Source: an uncultured Bacteroidales bacterium (GTDB lineage Bacteria; Bacteroidota; Bacteroidia; Bacteroidales; Paludibacteraceae). Taken from it: a DNA stretch of 41,174 nucleotides. Each line of letters begins with the position of its first letter. The first letter of the stretch is position 1. The notes beneath the pieces were generated by a model. It saw only the letters and a program-made list of their open reading frames with translations. It was not told the origin of the DNA and did not search any database. Of this stretch, positions 1 to 8,007 are shown one piece after another. The DNA lies in NCBI GenBank assembly GCA_903927945.1, contig CAIYOZ010000102.1:1-41174 (forward strand), written 5' to 3'. The translations under genes were made by a program, and so were the position numbers.

Positions 1-88
1 ACTTACAATTGTCTATGGTGTTATCGTTAGTATATATTCCCTTCATTCCTGTCTGATTAATATCTTCTGCAATTTTAAAATGAAACAT
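1..88 (-). CDS. Possible 5' end of a gene cut by the left edge
   Basis: On the minus strand an ATG at 88 opens a frame of 29 codons that stays open to the window edge and begins MFHFKIAEDINQTG. The composition looks protein-like, but the piece is too short to assign a family and no promoter or ribosome binding site is evident upstream. It may equally be a chance open frame in AT-rich DNA. Confidence 0.25.
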   Translation of the reverse strand, partial: MFHFKIAEDINQTGMKGIYTNDNTIDNCK

Positions 89-340
89 GAATACGTGTAG
101 AATTGTTTTTGATTTTTTGAATTATTAGTTACATTTTGATATTGAATTGTATTACTTTTCCGACTACCTGTTTGAATATTATCCTATTATGTTAAACATT
201 ATTTAATAATATATTCCTATTTCAAGAATACTTATTACATTTGCTAAGTAAAACAACAATACTCCCACTTTTGCCTAAACTGCAAAACGCACTTTCAGGA
301 CTTATTTCTTAAATAGTAATTCTAAAACTTTTATAAAATC
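89..340. other. AT-rich intergenic region, nothing recognised
   Basis: About 250 bases of AT-rich sequence lie between the possible partial gene and the alpha/beta hydrolase. I see no convincing TAnnTTTG box, hairpin or repeat here. Confidence 0.5.
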
Positions 341-1765
341 ATGAAAAAAAATCTATTCATCGGCTTATTTATGGCAATTACAGTATTGGCTTTTGGTCAG
401 GACATTACGGGCGATTGGAATGGCGCACTTAAAGTGCAGGGTATGCAACTGCGCATTGTATTTCACATCACTAAAACTGATGCGGGTTACAAATCCACTA
501 TGGATAGTCCCGATCAGGGAGCAAAAGATATCCCAATGAATAAAGCTACCTATGAAATGAATAAAGCTACCTATGATAATTCTTTGTTGACACTTGAAAT
601 GACGGCAGCTAAAATCGTTTATTCAGGGAAATTGGATAGTAACGGAATGGTAGTTGGTACTTTTACACAAGGGGGTTCATCATTCCCATTGAACTTGAGC
701 CGCAAGGCAGTTGAGAAAGTGGAAATTAAACGTCCTGACGAACCGGTAAAACCTTATCCGTATTATTCGGAAGAAGTCACTTTCGAAAACACAAAAGACA
801 ACATTACCCTGGCCGGCACCTTAACTTTACCTAAAAAGGAGGGTAAATTTCCGGTAGTGGTTTTAATTACAGGAAGCGGTCCGCAAAACAGAGACGAAGA
901 ACTGATGGGACACAAACCTTTTCTTGTGTTATCAGACTATCTGACCCGTCACGGTATTGGGGTGTTACGATATGATGATCGGGGTACATTTGCTTCGAAG
1001 GGCAATTTCGCTACATCAACGACATTCGATTTTGCCACTGATGTGGAATCAGCTGTAAAGTATTTGAAAACACGAAAAGAGGTTGATCAAAAACATATCG
1101 GACTGATCGGTCATAGCGAGGGGGGCATCATAGCTCCTATGGTAGCAGTCAATAGCAGTGACGTGAGTTTCATTGTTTTAATGGCAGGGACAGGTATTTC
1201 AGGTGGTGATATTTTACTATTGCAACAGGAATTGATCGGTCGTGCCTCGGGACTGAAAGAAGTTGATCTGGTTAAAACAAAGGAGATTAACCGTGATGCC
1301 TATAAAATAATTACGAATACAACAGATACAACAATTCTTAAAACTAACCTGACAAATTACTTGAAAAGTAAGTTCAAAGATATCCCGGGTATGGAAATAC
1401 CAAAGAATATGACTCAGGATGAGGTTATTCAGGCTCAAATAAACATACTTACTTCTCCATGGATGCTTAATTTCATCCGCTATACCCCGGCTCCCATGCT
1501 CGAAAAAGTAAAATGTCCCGTGTTAGCAATTAATGGTAGCAAGGATTTGCAAGTTCCTTCTGTTGTAAACTTACCTGCCATTGAAAATGCATTAAAAAAA
1601 GGGGGAAATACTAAATCTACCATAAAAGAATTGCCGGGATTGAATCACCTGTTTCAAGAATGCACCACCGGTTTGCCAAAAGAGTACAGCGAGATTGAAC
1701 AAACCATTTCTCCTAAGGCATTGGAAACTATGACTGATTGGATCCTGGATACGACTAAAAAATAA
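341..1765 (+). CDS. Secreted alpha/beta hydrolase with N-terminal extension
   Basis: A 474-residue protein with a typical signal peptide (residues 1-20, ending LAFGQ). Residues about 21-125 form a beta-rich N-terminal domain. The alpha/beta hydrolase domain follows from about 145, with nucleophile motif GHSEGG (Ser259), a likely acid in NGSKDLQV and a catalytic His in LPGLNHLF near the C-terminus. Proteins of this build are usually periplasmic serine esterases or peptidase-like enzymes; the substrate cannot be read from the sequence. Residues 66-79 carry a tandem duplication (MNKATYE then MNKATYD) from an almost perfect 21-bp repeat. The gene appears monocistronic. Family assignment is good, exact function unknown. 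Confidence 0.85.
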   Translation: MKKNLFIGLFMAITVLAFGQDITGDWNGALKVQGMQLRIVFHITKTDAGYKSTMDSPDQGAKDIPMNKATYEMNKATYDNSLLTLEMTAAKIVYSGKLDSNGMVVGTFTQGGSSFPLNLSRKAVEKVEIKRPDEPVKPYPYYSEEVTFENTKDNITLAGTLTLPKKEGKFPVVVLITGSGPQNRDEELMGHKPFLVLSDYLTRHGIGVLRYDDRGTFASKGNFATSTTFDFATDVESAVKYLKTRKEVDQKHIGLIGHSEGGIIAPMVAVNSSDVSFIVLMAGTGISGGDILLLQQELIGRASGLKEVDLVKTKEINRDAYKIITNTTDTTILKTNLTNYLKSKFKDIPGMEIPKNMTQDEVIQAQINILTSPWMLNFIRYTPAPMLEKVKCPVLAINGSKDLQVPSVVNLPAIENALKKGGNTKSTIKELPGLNHLFQECTTGLPKEYSEIEQTISPKALETMTDWILDTTKK

Positions 1766-1872
1766 ATAATCGCTTTTGGATAAGGGTTCGAAAAACAAGA
1801 TATTTCTATTTATTTGATTTTCTTATTGCGGTCCTAAAATTATTTAGAGTCGTAGGTTGTGTGTAATTCGAG

Positions 1873-1880
1873 TATCTTTG
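1873..1880 (+). promoter_or_regulatory. Bacteroidota -7 box (TATCTTTG)
   Basis: TATCTTTG fits the Bacteroidota -7 consensus TAnnTTTG and lies 21 bases before the ATG at 1902. No well-placed -33 TTG is visible. It argues against the upstream TTG codon at 1857 as start, because that codon would lie upstream of the predicted transcript. Confidence 0.5.
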
Positions 1881-1901
1881 TATTCAATTAAACCTTCCAA
1901 A

Positions 1902-2813
1902 ATGAAAGTTTCCAACGAAAATATCAACCAACACATCAAGCAACAAATAGCTTTCGACAGTGGTAAAAATCTGTTGACTGATGACCAGGTCAATTCGTTG
2001 AAATTGATTGATATCACTGTGACGTTAGTTGAAAAGATTAAAAACCTGGATAATGAAACAGAGAAATTGATGATCGACTTCCTGACCGATGAAGCACTTC
2101 AGGAATTTTGCCGGATCAATCAGTATTTTTCGTTCAATGCGGAATCAGTCAGTAAATTGAAAGACATTTTCGGCGCATTAAATCAAAATATACGTCAGTT
2201 AGATGATCATGCCGTTCAATCTGAATTAGATGCCATCGGACAGGAACATTATGTGAATCTTTGTAACTGGCTTGTTCGAACAAATGCCTTTGCAGGTAAG
2301 ATATATTCGAACGATCAGGAATATATTCAAGCAGTTGCCTGTTCGGAATATACACCCGATTTACAGCTTAAGATTCTTGAAGTGGATATAAATAACCTGC
2401 TAGAACCGGTTTTAGATGTTGGTTGTGGTCGTGAAATGAATTTGGTGAATTATTTGCGTGATCAGGGAATTGAGGCAACTGGCATTGATCGATTCATGAT
2501 TGAAAATCCGTATTATGAGAATACCGATTGGTTGGAATATAATTTTGAGCCGGCCAAATGGGGAAGCATTATCAGTCACCTGGGATTTTCCAACCACTTC
2601 ATTCATCACAATCTTAGGGCAGACGGGAATTTCCAGGCCTATGCCAAAAAGTATATGGAAATTATCAATTCACTCATAATAGGTGGTTCATTCTATTACT
2701 CACCGGATCTTCCTTTCATTGAAAAACATCTGGATAAAACGAAATATCAATTTACAGGTTTTCAAATTGAAGGATATGAGTTTAAATCAAGTCGCATTAC
2801 AAGGATTGCTTAA
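1902..2813 (+). CDS. Class I SAM-dependent methyltransferase-like protein
   Basis: A 303-residue protein starting at the ATG at 1902. The open frame reaches back to a TTG at 1857, but a -7 promoter box lies inside that extension. The first 160 residues or so are helical and unrecognised. The C-terminal half has a SAM-binding signature, VLDVGCGREMNLVNYL, followed by a second strand ending in GIDRF, as in Rossmann-fold methyltransferases. The usual later motifs are weak, so it could be a divergent or inactive member. There is no signal peptide, so it is cytoplasmic. It is followed by proS, which has its own promoter, so the two are probably not cotranscribed. Confidence 0.6.
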   Translation: MKVSNENINQHIKQQIAFDSGKNLLTDDQVNSLKLIDITVTLVEKIKNLDNETEKLMIDFLTDEALQEFCRINQYFSFNAESVSKLKDIFGALNQNIRQLDDHAVQSELDAIGQEHYVNLCNWLVRTNAFAGKIYSNDQEYIQAVACSEYTPDLQLKILEVDINNLLEPVLDVGCGREMNLVNYLRDQGIEATGIDRFMIENPYYENTDWLEYNFEPAKWGSIISHLGFSNHFIHHNLRADGNFQAYAKKYMEIINSLIIGGSFYYSPDLPFIEKHLDKTKYQFTGFQIEGYEFKSSRITRIA

Positions 2814-2841
2814 AAGAACCTGCTATCAACCTTCCAATCTG

Positions 2842-2874
2842 TTGAGAAAAATTACTGAAAATTGATTATCTTTG
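2842..2874 (+). promoter_or_regulatory. proS promoter (TTG, 22 nt, TATCTTTG)
   Basis: TTG at 2842-2844 and TATCTTTG at 2867-2874 match the Bacteroidota -33 and -7 elements, with a 22-nt spacing that is slightly long. The predicted start near 2880 gives proS a leader of about 65 nt. Confidence 0.6.
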
Positions 2875-2945
2875 CACTCCGAAAACAAATTATAGTAGTG
2901 CGTGGTGCATTCAAAGTGAAGCTCTCGCTAAAACAATAAAGTATT

Positions 2946-4427
2946 ATGGCAAAAGAATTGAAAGAACTGACTTCGCGCAGCGAGAACTACTCCCAGTGGT
3001 ACAACGATTTAGTAATTAAAGCTGATTTAGCCGAAAGTTCTGCTGTTCGCGGATGCATGGTGATCAAACCATACGGGTATGCCATTTGGGAAAAGATACA
3101 GGCTGAACTTGACCGTATGTTTAAGGAAACAGGTCATGTAAATGCCTATTTCCCACTGTTCATTCCGAAGTCTTTTTTAAGCAAAGAAGCCGAACACGTA
3201 GATGGTTTTGCCAAGGAATGTGCTGTTGTCACCCATCATCGTTTAATGGCTAGTCCTGATGGAAAAGGATTAGTAGTCGATCCTGAAGCTAAATTAGAAG
3301 AAGAACTCATTGTTCGTCCAACCTCCGAAACCATTATCTGGAACACCTACAAAAACTGGATTCAATCCTATCGTGATTTACCTATCCTGATCAATCAATG
3401 GGCCAACGTTGTACGATGGGAAATGCGTACCCGTTTATTCCTTCGTACCACCGAATTTCTTTGGCAGGAAGGCCATACAGCCCATGCAACAGAAGCAGAA
3501 GCCCTGGAAGAAACAAAGAAAATGCTTGAAGTATATGCCGACTTTGCAGAACGGTTTATGGCTGTTCCGGTTATTAAAGGCGTTAAATCGGCAAACGAAC
3601 GTTTTGCAGGTGCGTTGGAAACATTTTGTATTGAAGCCTTAATGCAGGATGGCAAAGCACTTCAGGCAGGGACTTCTCATTTCCTGGGTCAGAACTTTGC
3701 CAAGGCCTTCGATGTGACCTTTGTGGATAAGACAAATAAAATGGATTATGTATGGGCTTCTTCCTGGGGAGTATCCACCCGGCTGATGGGAGCATTGATC
3801 ATGACCCACTCCGATGATAACGGCTTGGTCCTCCCTCCTAACCTGGCACCGTTCCAGGTGGTGATAGTGCCCATCTACAAAACAGAGGAACAATTGGCTG
3901 CTATCTCAGAGAAAGTGGCTGAAATCACTTCCAAACTCAAAATTCAGGGCATATCTGTAAAGTATGACAACAACGACAACAAGAAACCGGGTTGGAAATT
4001 TGCCGAATATGAATTGAAGGGTGTTCCTGTTCGCCTGGCTATGGGTGCACGCGATCTGGAGAACGGAACTGTGGAGGTTGCCCGTCGTGACACCTTAACC
4101 AAAGAAACCGTTTCACTTGAAAACATTGATCTCTATATCAACGAACTTTTAAAAACAATTCAGGCTAATATTTACCAGAAAGCATTTGATTACAGGGCCT
4201 CAGTGACCCGTGATGTGAATTCTTATGAGGAGTTTAAAGTGGAAATTGAAAAAGGCGGATTCCTAATGTGCCATTGGGACGGTACACCGGAAACGGAAGA
4301 ACTGATTAAAGAAGAAACAAAAGCTACTATTCGTTGTATACCTTTAGATGGTGATACTACTCCAGGAGTATGCATGGTGACAGGGAAACCATCAGCACAA
4401 CGGGTAATTTTTGCAAGAGCCTACTAG
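2946..4427 (+). CDS. proS: Proline--tRNA ligase, type 3 (archaeal/eukaryotic-like)
   Basis: A 493-residue cytoplasmic enzyme that charges tRNA-Pro with proline using ATP. The class II synthetase core is clear: motif 1 around [17 protein letters not shown], motif 2 around [20 protein letters not shown], and motif 3 in the stretch ending [10 protein letters not shown]. The anticodon-binding domain follows ([11 protein letters not shown]), then the C-terminal zinc-domain-like extension that ends in the Tyr characteristic of this ProRS type. It lacks the YbaK-like editing insert of the E. coli enzyme, which fits the short type 3 form found in Bacteroidota. It is monocistronic, with a promoter upstream and a strong terminator 25 bases downstream. 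Confidence 0.97.
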   Translation: MAKELKELTSRSENYSQWYNDLVIKADLAESSAVRGCMVIKPYGYAIWEKIQAELDRMFKETGHVNAYFPLFIPKSFLSKEAEHVDGFAKECAVVTHHRLMASPDGKGLVVDPEAKLEEELIVRPTSETIIWNTYKNWIQSYRDLPILINQWANVVRWEMRTRLFLRTTEFLWQEGHTAHATEAEALEETKKMLEVYADFAERFMAVPVIKGVKSANERFAGALETFCIEALMQDGKALQAGTSHFLGQNFAKAFDVTFVDKTNKMDYVWASSWGVSTRLMGALIMTHSDDNGLVLPPNLAPFQVVIVPIYKTEEQLAAISEKVAEITSKLKIQGISVKYDNNDNKKPGWKFAEYELKGVPVRLAMGARDLENGTVEVARRDTLTKETVSLENIDLYINELLKTIQANIYQKAFDYRASVTRDVNSYEEFKVEIEKGGFLMCHWDGTPETEELIKEETKATIRCIPLDGDTTPGVCMVTGKPSAQRVIFARAY

Positions 4428-4451
4428 ATCATAGGTTCTCAATAAGTATCA

Positions 4452-4486
4452 AAAAAAGCCTTCAATATGATCTTGAAGGCTTTTTT
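4452..4486 (+). terminator. Intrinsic terminator of proS
   Basis: A perfect hairpin with arms GCCTTCAA and TTGAAGGC, 7-nt loop, flanked by six A and six T. It follows the proS stop codon by about 25 bases and can also act on the converging minus-strand operon. Confidence 0.9.
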
Positions 4487-4508
4487 GTATCATAACTTTT
4501 TGTGTAGT

Positions 4509-4724
4509 TCACTTATGACTCCCATTTCGAAGTAATTCAGGAGCCCCCTGCCAGGAACAACCCAAACAATAGAGTAGATTCAAATCATAACCGGCCAATG
4601 AAACTCCGGCATGCACCGGTATAACTTCATAATGTTTATTGACTGTCACAACAATACTTTCACCTGACTCATTCTTCACAACAAATCGATGGATATCACA
4701 TTGGGGACATTTCAGGTTTTTCAT
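4509..4724 (-). CDS. Small zinc-ribbon-like hypothetical protein
   Basis: A 71-residue protein with two CxxC pairs, CPQC near residue 6 and CLGC near residue 53, spaced as in a zinc ribbon. Between them is a beta-rich stretch with no enzyme motif. Its start codon is only 5 bases past the stop of the FtsE-like gene, so it is almost certainly translated from the hisIE-ftsE transcript. I do not recognise a named family; a zinc-binding accessory or nucleic-acid-binding role is possible but unproven. Confidence 0.6.
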   Translation of the reverse strand: MKNLKCPQCDIHRFVVKNESGESIVVTVNKHYEVIPVHAGVSLAGYDLNLLYCLGCSWQGAPELLRNGSHK

Positions 4725-4729
4725 TCAAT

Positions 4730-5506
4730 TTATTCTGTGACTTCAGTCTTATGAAAAACCGAATCTGATTTATCAATCAGTTTTTCATCAACAATTGCTT
4801 CATTTACAATTATTTTTTCAATGCTGACAGCATCCGTCACTTCGGTAAGTTGTTCATCTTCGCAACGAAAGACACGACCTGGGAATTTATTCAACCAGTT
4901 CAGGTTATGAGTGGCCATGATAACAGTTGTGCCCGATAACCTGATTTTATAGAGTAATTCAACCAATTCAAACCCTGTTTCGGGATCCATGTTTCCGGTT
5001 GGTTCATCGGCCAGTATCATTTCAGGAGAATTGAGCAATGCCCTGGCTATCACGATCCGTTGTTGTTCACCCCCTGAAAGTTGATGAGGCATTTTAGTTC
5101 CTTTCGTGCTCATTCCAACCTGATTGAGCACATTAGCTATCTGTTCTTCAATAGCCGGTTGATCTTTCCAGCCCGTAGCCCGTAATACAAAGTCAAGGTT
5201 TTGATTCACGGTACGATCCGTCAATAATTGAAAATCCTGAAACACTATGCCTATTTTACGACGTAGAAAAGGTATATCATGTTGATTCAAGGCTCTCAAA
5301 TCGTATCCAAGAGCTCCGGCTACTCCAAATAGGATGGGGATTTCATGGTAAATTGACTTTAACAATGTACTTTTACCACTTCCTACTTTCCCAAGCAAAT
5401 AAATAAATTCGCCTGAATGTATTTCAAGTTGAACATCTTTAAGAACCAACGATTCCTGCTGGTAGATATCCACATCAACATATTTGATCAATAGCTTTTC
5501 TTCCAT
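4730..5506 (-). CDS. ftsE: FtsE-like ABC transporter ATPase
   Basis: A 258-residue ABC ATPase. Walker A is GKVGSGKST (residues 39-47), the signature is LSGGEQQR, Walker B is MILADEPTG, and the switch His is in MATHNLNWL. The sequence after Walker B (GNMDPETG) and the overall match are those of FtsE, the ATPase that pairs with FtsX to control peptidoglycan hydrolases during division. A C-terminal tail of about 35 residues goes beyond the core domain. No ftsX lies next to it, so the partner must be elsewhere. It is 29 bases downstream of hisIE and 5 bases upstream of the zinc-ribbon gene, in one apparent operon. Confidence 0.85.
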   Translation of the reverse strand: MEEKLLIKYVDVDIYQQESLVLKDVQLEIHSGEFIYLLGKVGSGKSTLLKSIYHEIPILFGVAGALGYDLRALNQHDIPFLRRKIGIVFQDFQLLTDRTVNQNLDFVLRATGWKDQPAIEEQIANVLNQVGMSTKGTKMPHQLSGGEQQRIVIARALLNSPEMILADEPTGNMDPETGFELVELLYKIRLSGTTVIMATHNLNWLNKFPGRVFRCEDEQLTEVTDAVSIEKIIVNEAIVDEKLIDKSDSVFHKTEVTE

Positions 5507-5510
5507 TTTT

Positions 5511-5541
5511 TAGATAGTAAATAGTAAATAATAAATTATTT
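5511..5541. repeat. Short-word array at the hisIE stop (TAGTAAA)
   Basis: Imperfect repeats of TAGTAAA fill the gap between the hisIE stop codon and the ftsE start, and take in the stop codon itself. The same words recur before thyA at 7907-7924. Confidence 0.7.
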
Positions 5542-6129
5542 ATGTCTTTTCTTTAATTCCCGAGCCAGATCATCAAGCGAATAACCTTTCGAAGTCAATA
5601 AAACAATCAAATGGTAAATCAGGTCAGAGGCTTCGTAAATGAATCCTTCTTCCGTTCCGTTGGTGGCTTCTATAACAGTCTCCACAGCTTCTTCCCCTAC
5701 CTTTTGAGCCATACGGTTCACTCCTTTTTTGAATAGTGAAGTTGTATACGATCCTTCCGGCATTTCGTTGAAACGAACGCTAATAAAATCCTGCAGGTAT
5801 TTCAGGAACGTGATATCCCCTTCATTGCTTTCACCCCAACAGGTATCTGTGCCGTTATGGCATACAGGACCAATGGGATGAACTTTTATCAACAAGGTAT
5901 CGTTGTCGCAATCGGGAGTAATGGAAACGACATTCAAAAAATTACCGCTCTCCTCTCCTTTTGTCCACAACCTGTTTTTGGTACGGCTGAAAAAAGTTAC
6001 CTGACCTGTTTCCTGTGTTTTTGCTAAAGACTCCTCATTCATATAACCCAGCATCAATACTTTGGATGTTAATTCATCCTGAATGATTGCAGGAACTAAA
6101 CCGGCCATCTTCTGAAAATCTATGTTCAT
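5536..6129 (-). CDS. hisIE: Bifunctional phosphoribosyl-AMP cyclohydrolase / phosphoribosyl-ATP pyrophosphatase
   Basis: A 197-residue fusion catalysing steps two and three of histidine biosynthesis. The N-terminal HisI domain (about 1-110) has the metal-binding cysteines in PDCDNDTLLIKV and GPVCHNGTDTCW. The C-terminal HisE domain (about 112-197) has the all-alpha pyrophosphatase pattern with KVGEEAVETVIEA and ASDLIYHLIVLL. The length is normal for the fusion. No other his gene is in the window; it heads a small operon with ftsE and a zinc-ribbon gene. Upstream a possible -7 box TACTTTCG (6173-6166) overlaps a region with a 15-bp palindrome. Confidence 0.95.
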   Translation of the reverse strand: MNIDFQKMAGLVPAIIQDELTSKVLMLGYMNEESLAKTQETGQVTFFSRTKNRLWTKGEESGNFLNVVSITPDCDNDTLLIKVHPIGPVCHNGTDTCWGESNEGDITFLKYLQDFISVRFNEMPEGSYTTSLFKKGVNRMAQKVGEEAVETVIEATNGTEEGFIYEASDLIYHLIVLLTSKGYSLDDLARELKKRHK

Positions 6130-6149
6130 TTTATACAGTTTTTACGTTT

Positions 6150-6173
6150 CAAACTATTAGTTTGCGAAAGTAC
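6150..6173 (-). promoter_or_regulatory. Possible hisIE promoter with palindrome
   Basis: On the minus strand TACTTTCG (6173-6166) resembles the -7 consensus with one mismatch. Directly downstream is the palindrome CAAACTATTAGTTTG (6164-6150), placed where the transcript would start. It could be an operator or an mRNA hairpin; neither is proven. Confidence 0.35.
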
Positions 6174-6240
6174 AAAAAATAGCTCTAAATCATGTCTAAA
6201 AACCTATTAATTTAAGATTTTGAATTGAATTGGTGGCAGT

Positions 6241-6384
6241 CTATACATAGAACTAATTCAAAACACATAGAACACATAGTTAAAAACACATAGTGACACA
6301 TAGTTTTACTATCAATAAAAAATTATCTGATTAAATATGAAATTAATCTATGTGGAACTATGTATCTATGTGGACTATGTGTTA
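6241..6384. repeat. Inverted CACATAG / CTATGTG word array
   Basis: Between folA and hisIE the left arm (6241-6304) has about five copies of CACATAG or ACATAG. The right arm (6347-6384) has about five copies of the reverse complement, CTATGTG. The arms could fold into a long imperfect stem with a loop of about 40 bases. The same word, in one orientation, recurs at 14629-14701. Confidence 0.75.
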
Positions 6385-6407
6385 TATTTCTTTTGAGCCA
6401 TTAAACT

Positions 6408-6441
6408 AAAAACGTCACCCAATGATTTGAATGACGTTTTT
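6408..6441 (-). terminator. Intrinsic terminator of folA
   Basis: Perfect 10-bp arms, AAAAACGTCA and TGACGTTTTT, with a 14-nt loop, start 17 bases after the folA stop codon. Reading on the minus strand the stem ends in a run of five T. Confidence 0.8.
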
Positions 6442-6457
6442 CAGTGAGTGGTGACTG

Positions 6458-6955
6458 TTATTTTCTTTTATATTCAGAAAACGTATAGGGGTATGGATTC
6501 TTTGTATCCGCTTCGAAATCTTCATGTTTTACCTCTTCCCAGTCATTAAAATCTATAGCCGGGAAATAAGCATCACCTGTAAAATTCTGATGTATCCAGG
6601 TGATATACATGTATTTTACTTTATTGATACATTGGTTATACACTCTTGCCCCACCAATAATAAACACTTTCTCTTCATGATCACAAAGAAATAATGCATC
6701 CTCCAGGGAATCCGCTTCAAAATAACCTTGGTTTACTCCTTCTGACATGACAGAAGTCAATACTATATTCTTACGATTGGGAAGCGGACCTTTGGGTAGG
6801 CTCTCAAAAGTATGTTTCCCCATGACGATGGCATGGCCCGTGGTAAGTTCTTTAAAATGTTTCAAATCTGCCGGCAAATTCCAGGGTAGATCATTTGATT
6901 TTCCGATAACAAAATTATCAGCGATAGCAGCAATAATTGAAATTTTTGACATCAT
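6458..6955 (-). CDS. folA: Dihydrofolate reductase
   Basis: A 165-residue enzyme that reduces dihydrofolate to tetrahydrofolate with NADPH. Family hallmarks are the N-terminal SIIAAIADNFVIGKSNDLPW, the following DLKHFKELT, the NADPH-binding GHAIVMGKHTFESLP and the later FIIGGARVYNQ. Length is normal. Either of two adjacent ATG codons could be the start. It lies 150 bases downstream of thyA on the same strand, the classic pairing since ThyA produces dihydrofolate. A terminator and a separate -7 box lie between them, so each is probably transcribed on its own as well. Confidence 0.97.
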   Translation of the reverse strand: MMSKISIIAAIADNFVIGKSNDLPWNLPADLKHFKELTTGHAIVMGKHTFESLPKGPLPNRKNIVLTSVMSEGVNQGYFEADSLEDALFLCDHEEKVFIIGGARVYNQCINKVKYMYITWIHQNFTGDAYFPAIDFNDWEEVKHEDFEADTKNPYPYTFSEYKRK

Positions 6956-7008
6956 ACTTGTTGAATAAAAAATCCTTTGGGTGGTTAGTATTCTATCTGA
7001 TAGGAATG

Positions 7009-7016
7009 CAAAACTA
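7009..7016 (-). promoter_or_regulatory. folA -7 box (TAGTTTTG)
   Basis: TAGTTTTG on the minus strand matches TAnnTTTG and lies about 54 bases upstream of folA, just beyond the thyA terminator. No clear -33 TTG is visible. Confidence 0.5.
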
Positions 7017-7018
7017 CT

Positions 7019-7053
7019 AAAAAAGAATGGACCATCTAAACAGATTGTCCATT
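7019..7053 (-). terminator. Intrinsic terminator of thyA
   Basis: On the minus strand the arms AATGGAC and GTCCATT, extended inside by ATCT and AGAT around a GTTT loop, are followed by a T-rich tail. The hairpin begins about 53 bases after the thyA stop codon. Confidence 0.75.
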
Positions 7054-7105
7054 TTAACTATATCTATTTCGGTCTGATAAATTCCAGCAGGATAATAATA
7101 ATCTA

Positions 7106-7900
7106 TTAAACAGCCACAATTCCTTTAATATGTGGATGAGGATCATAATTGATTAATTCGAAATCCGATATCTGAAATGAAAATAAATCTTTTACTTCAG
7201 GGTTGATGATCATGGTAGGTAACTGCCTTGGTTCCCGGGTCAGTTGCAGTTTAACCTGTTCCAGGTGATTCGTGTAAATATGGGCATCCCCCAGGGTATG
7301 GACAAAATCCCCTGCTTTCAATCCTGTCACCTGAGCCATCATTTGCAACAACAAGGCATAAGAAGCGATATTGAACGGAACCCCCAGGAAGATATCCGCA
7401 CTGCGTTGATAAAGTTGCAAGCTCAGTTTTCCATCAGCCACATAAAACTGAAAGAATGCATGGCAGGGTGGTAATTTCATATTGGGGATATCAGCCACAT
7501 TCCAGGCACTGACAATAATCCGTCGGGAATCAGGATTGTTCTTAATGGTATTTATAGCCTCTGTAATCTGATCAATATACCCACCGGTATAATCAGGCCA
7601 CGAACGCCACTGATAACCGTAGATATGTCCTAAATCGCCATTTTCATCGGCCCATTCGTTCCATATCTTCACGCCATTGTCCTGAAGATATTTGATATTG
7701 GTGTCACCGTTCAAAAACCACAACAATTCATAGATGATCGATTTCAAATGAAGTTTCTTGGTAGTCAGGCATGGAAATCCTTCCTCCAGGTTAAACCGCA
7801 TTTGATGACCAAACACACTGATAGTTCCTGTGCCCGTGCGGTCTTCCTTATGAACACCTTCTTCTAAAACCCGGTTTAATAAATCTAAATATTGTTTCAT
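7106..7900 (-). CDS. thyA: Thymidylate synthase
   Basis: A 264-residue enzyme that methylates dUMP to dTMP with methylenetetrahydrofolate, giving dihydrofolate. The catalytic Cys146 is in [14 protein letters not shown], the phosphate-binding Arg pair in [14 protein letters not shown], the nucleotide-binding stretch in [20 protein letters not shown], and the C-terminus is HIKGIVAV. Length matches the bacterial family exactly. It sits between the PorE-like gene and folA on the minus strand; the 104 bases upstream are filled by short-word repeats, so its promoter must lie within or beyond them. Confidence 0.98.
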   Translation of the reverse strand: MKQYLDLLNRVLEEGVHKEDRTGTGTISVFGHQMRFNLEEGFPCLTTKKLHLKSIIYELLWFLNGDTNIKYLQDNGVKIWNEWADENGDLGHIYGYQWRSWPDYTGGYIDQITEAINTIKNNPDSRRIIVSAWNVADIPNMKLPPCHAFFQFYVADGKLSLQLYQRSADIFLGVPFNIASYALLLQMMAQVTGLKAGDFVHTLGDAHIYTNHLEQVKLQLTREPRQLPTMIINPEVKDLFSFQISDFELINYDPHPHIKGIVAV

Positions 7901-7906
7901 TAATTT

Positions 7907-8007
7907 TTTACTATTTACTATTTAAGAAACTTTGGAAAAGTCAAAGAAACTTTGGAAAAGTCAACTAATCAACTTAATCAACCAATTAACCAATTAACCA
8001 ATCACTA
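7907..8007. repeat. Word arrays between the PorE-like gene and thyA
   Basis: Three blocks fill this gap. At 8007-7961, reading from the PorE-like gene's stop codon on the minus strand, words such as GGTTAATT and GGTTGATT repeat. At 7924-7963 there is a perfect 20-bp tandem duplication of AAGAAACTTTGGAAAAGTCA. At 7907-7924 TACTATT words lead up to the thyA start. The core ACTTTGGAAAAGT is also found in the hairpin at 22084-22116. Confidence 0.85.
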
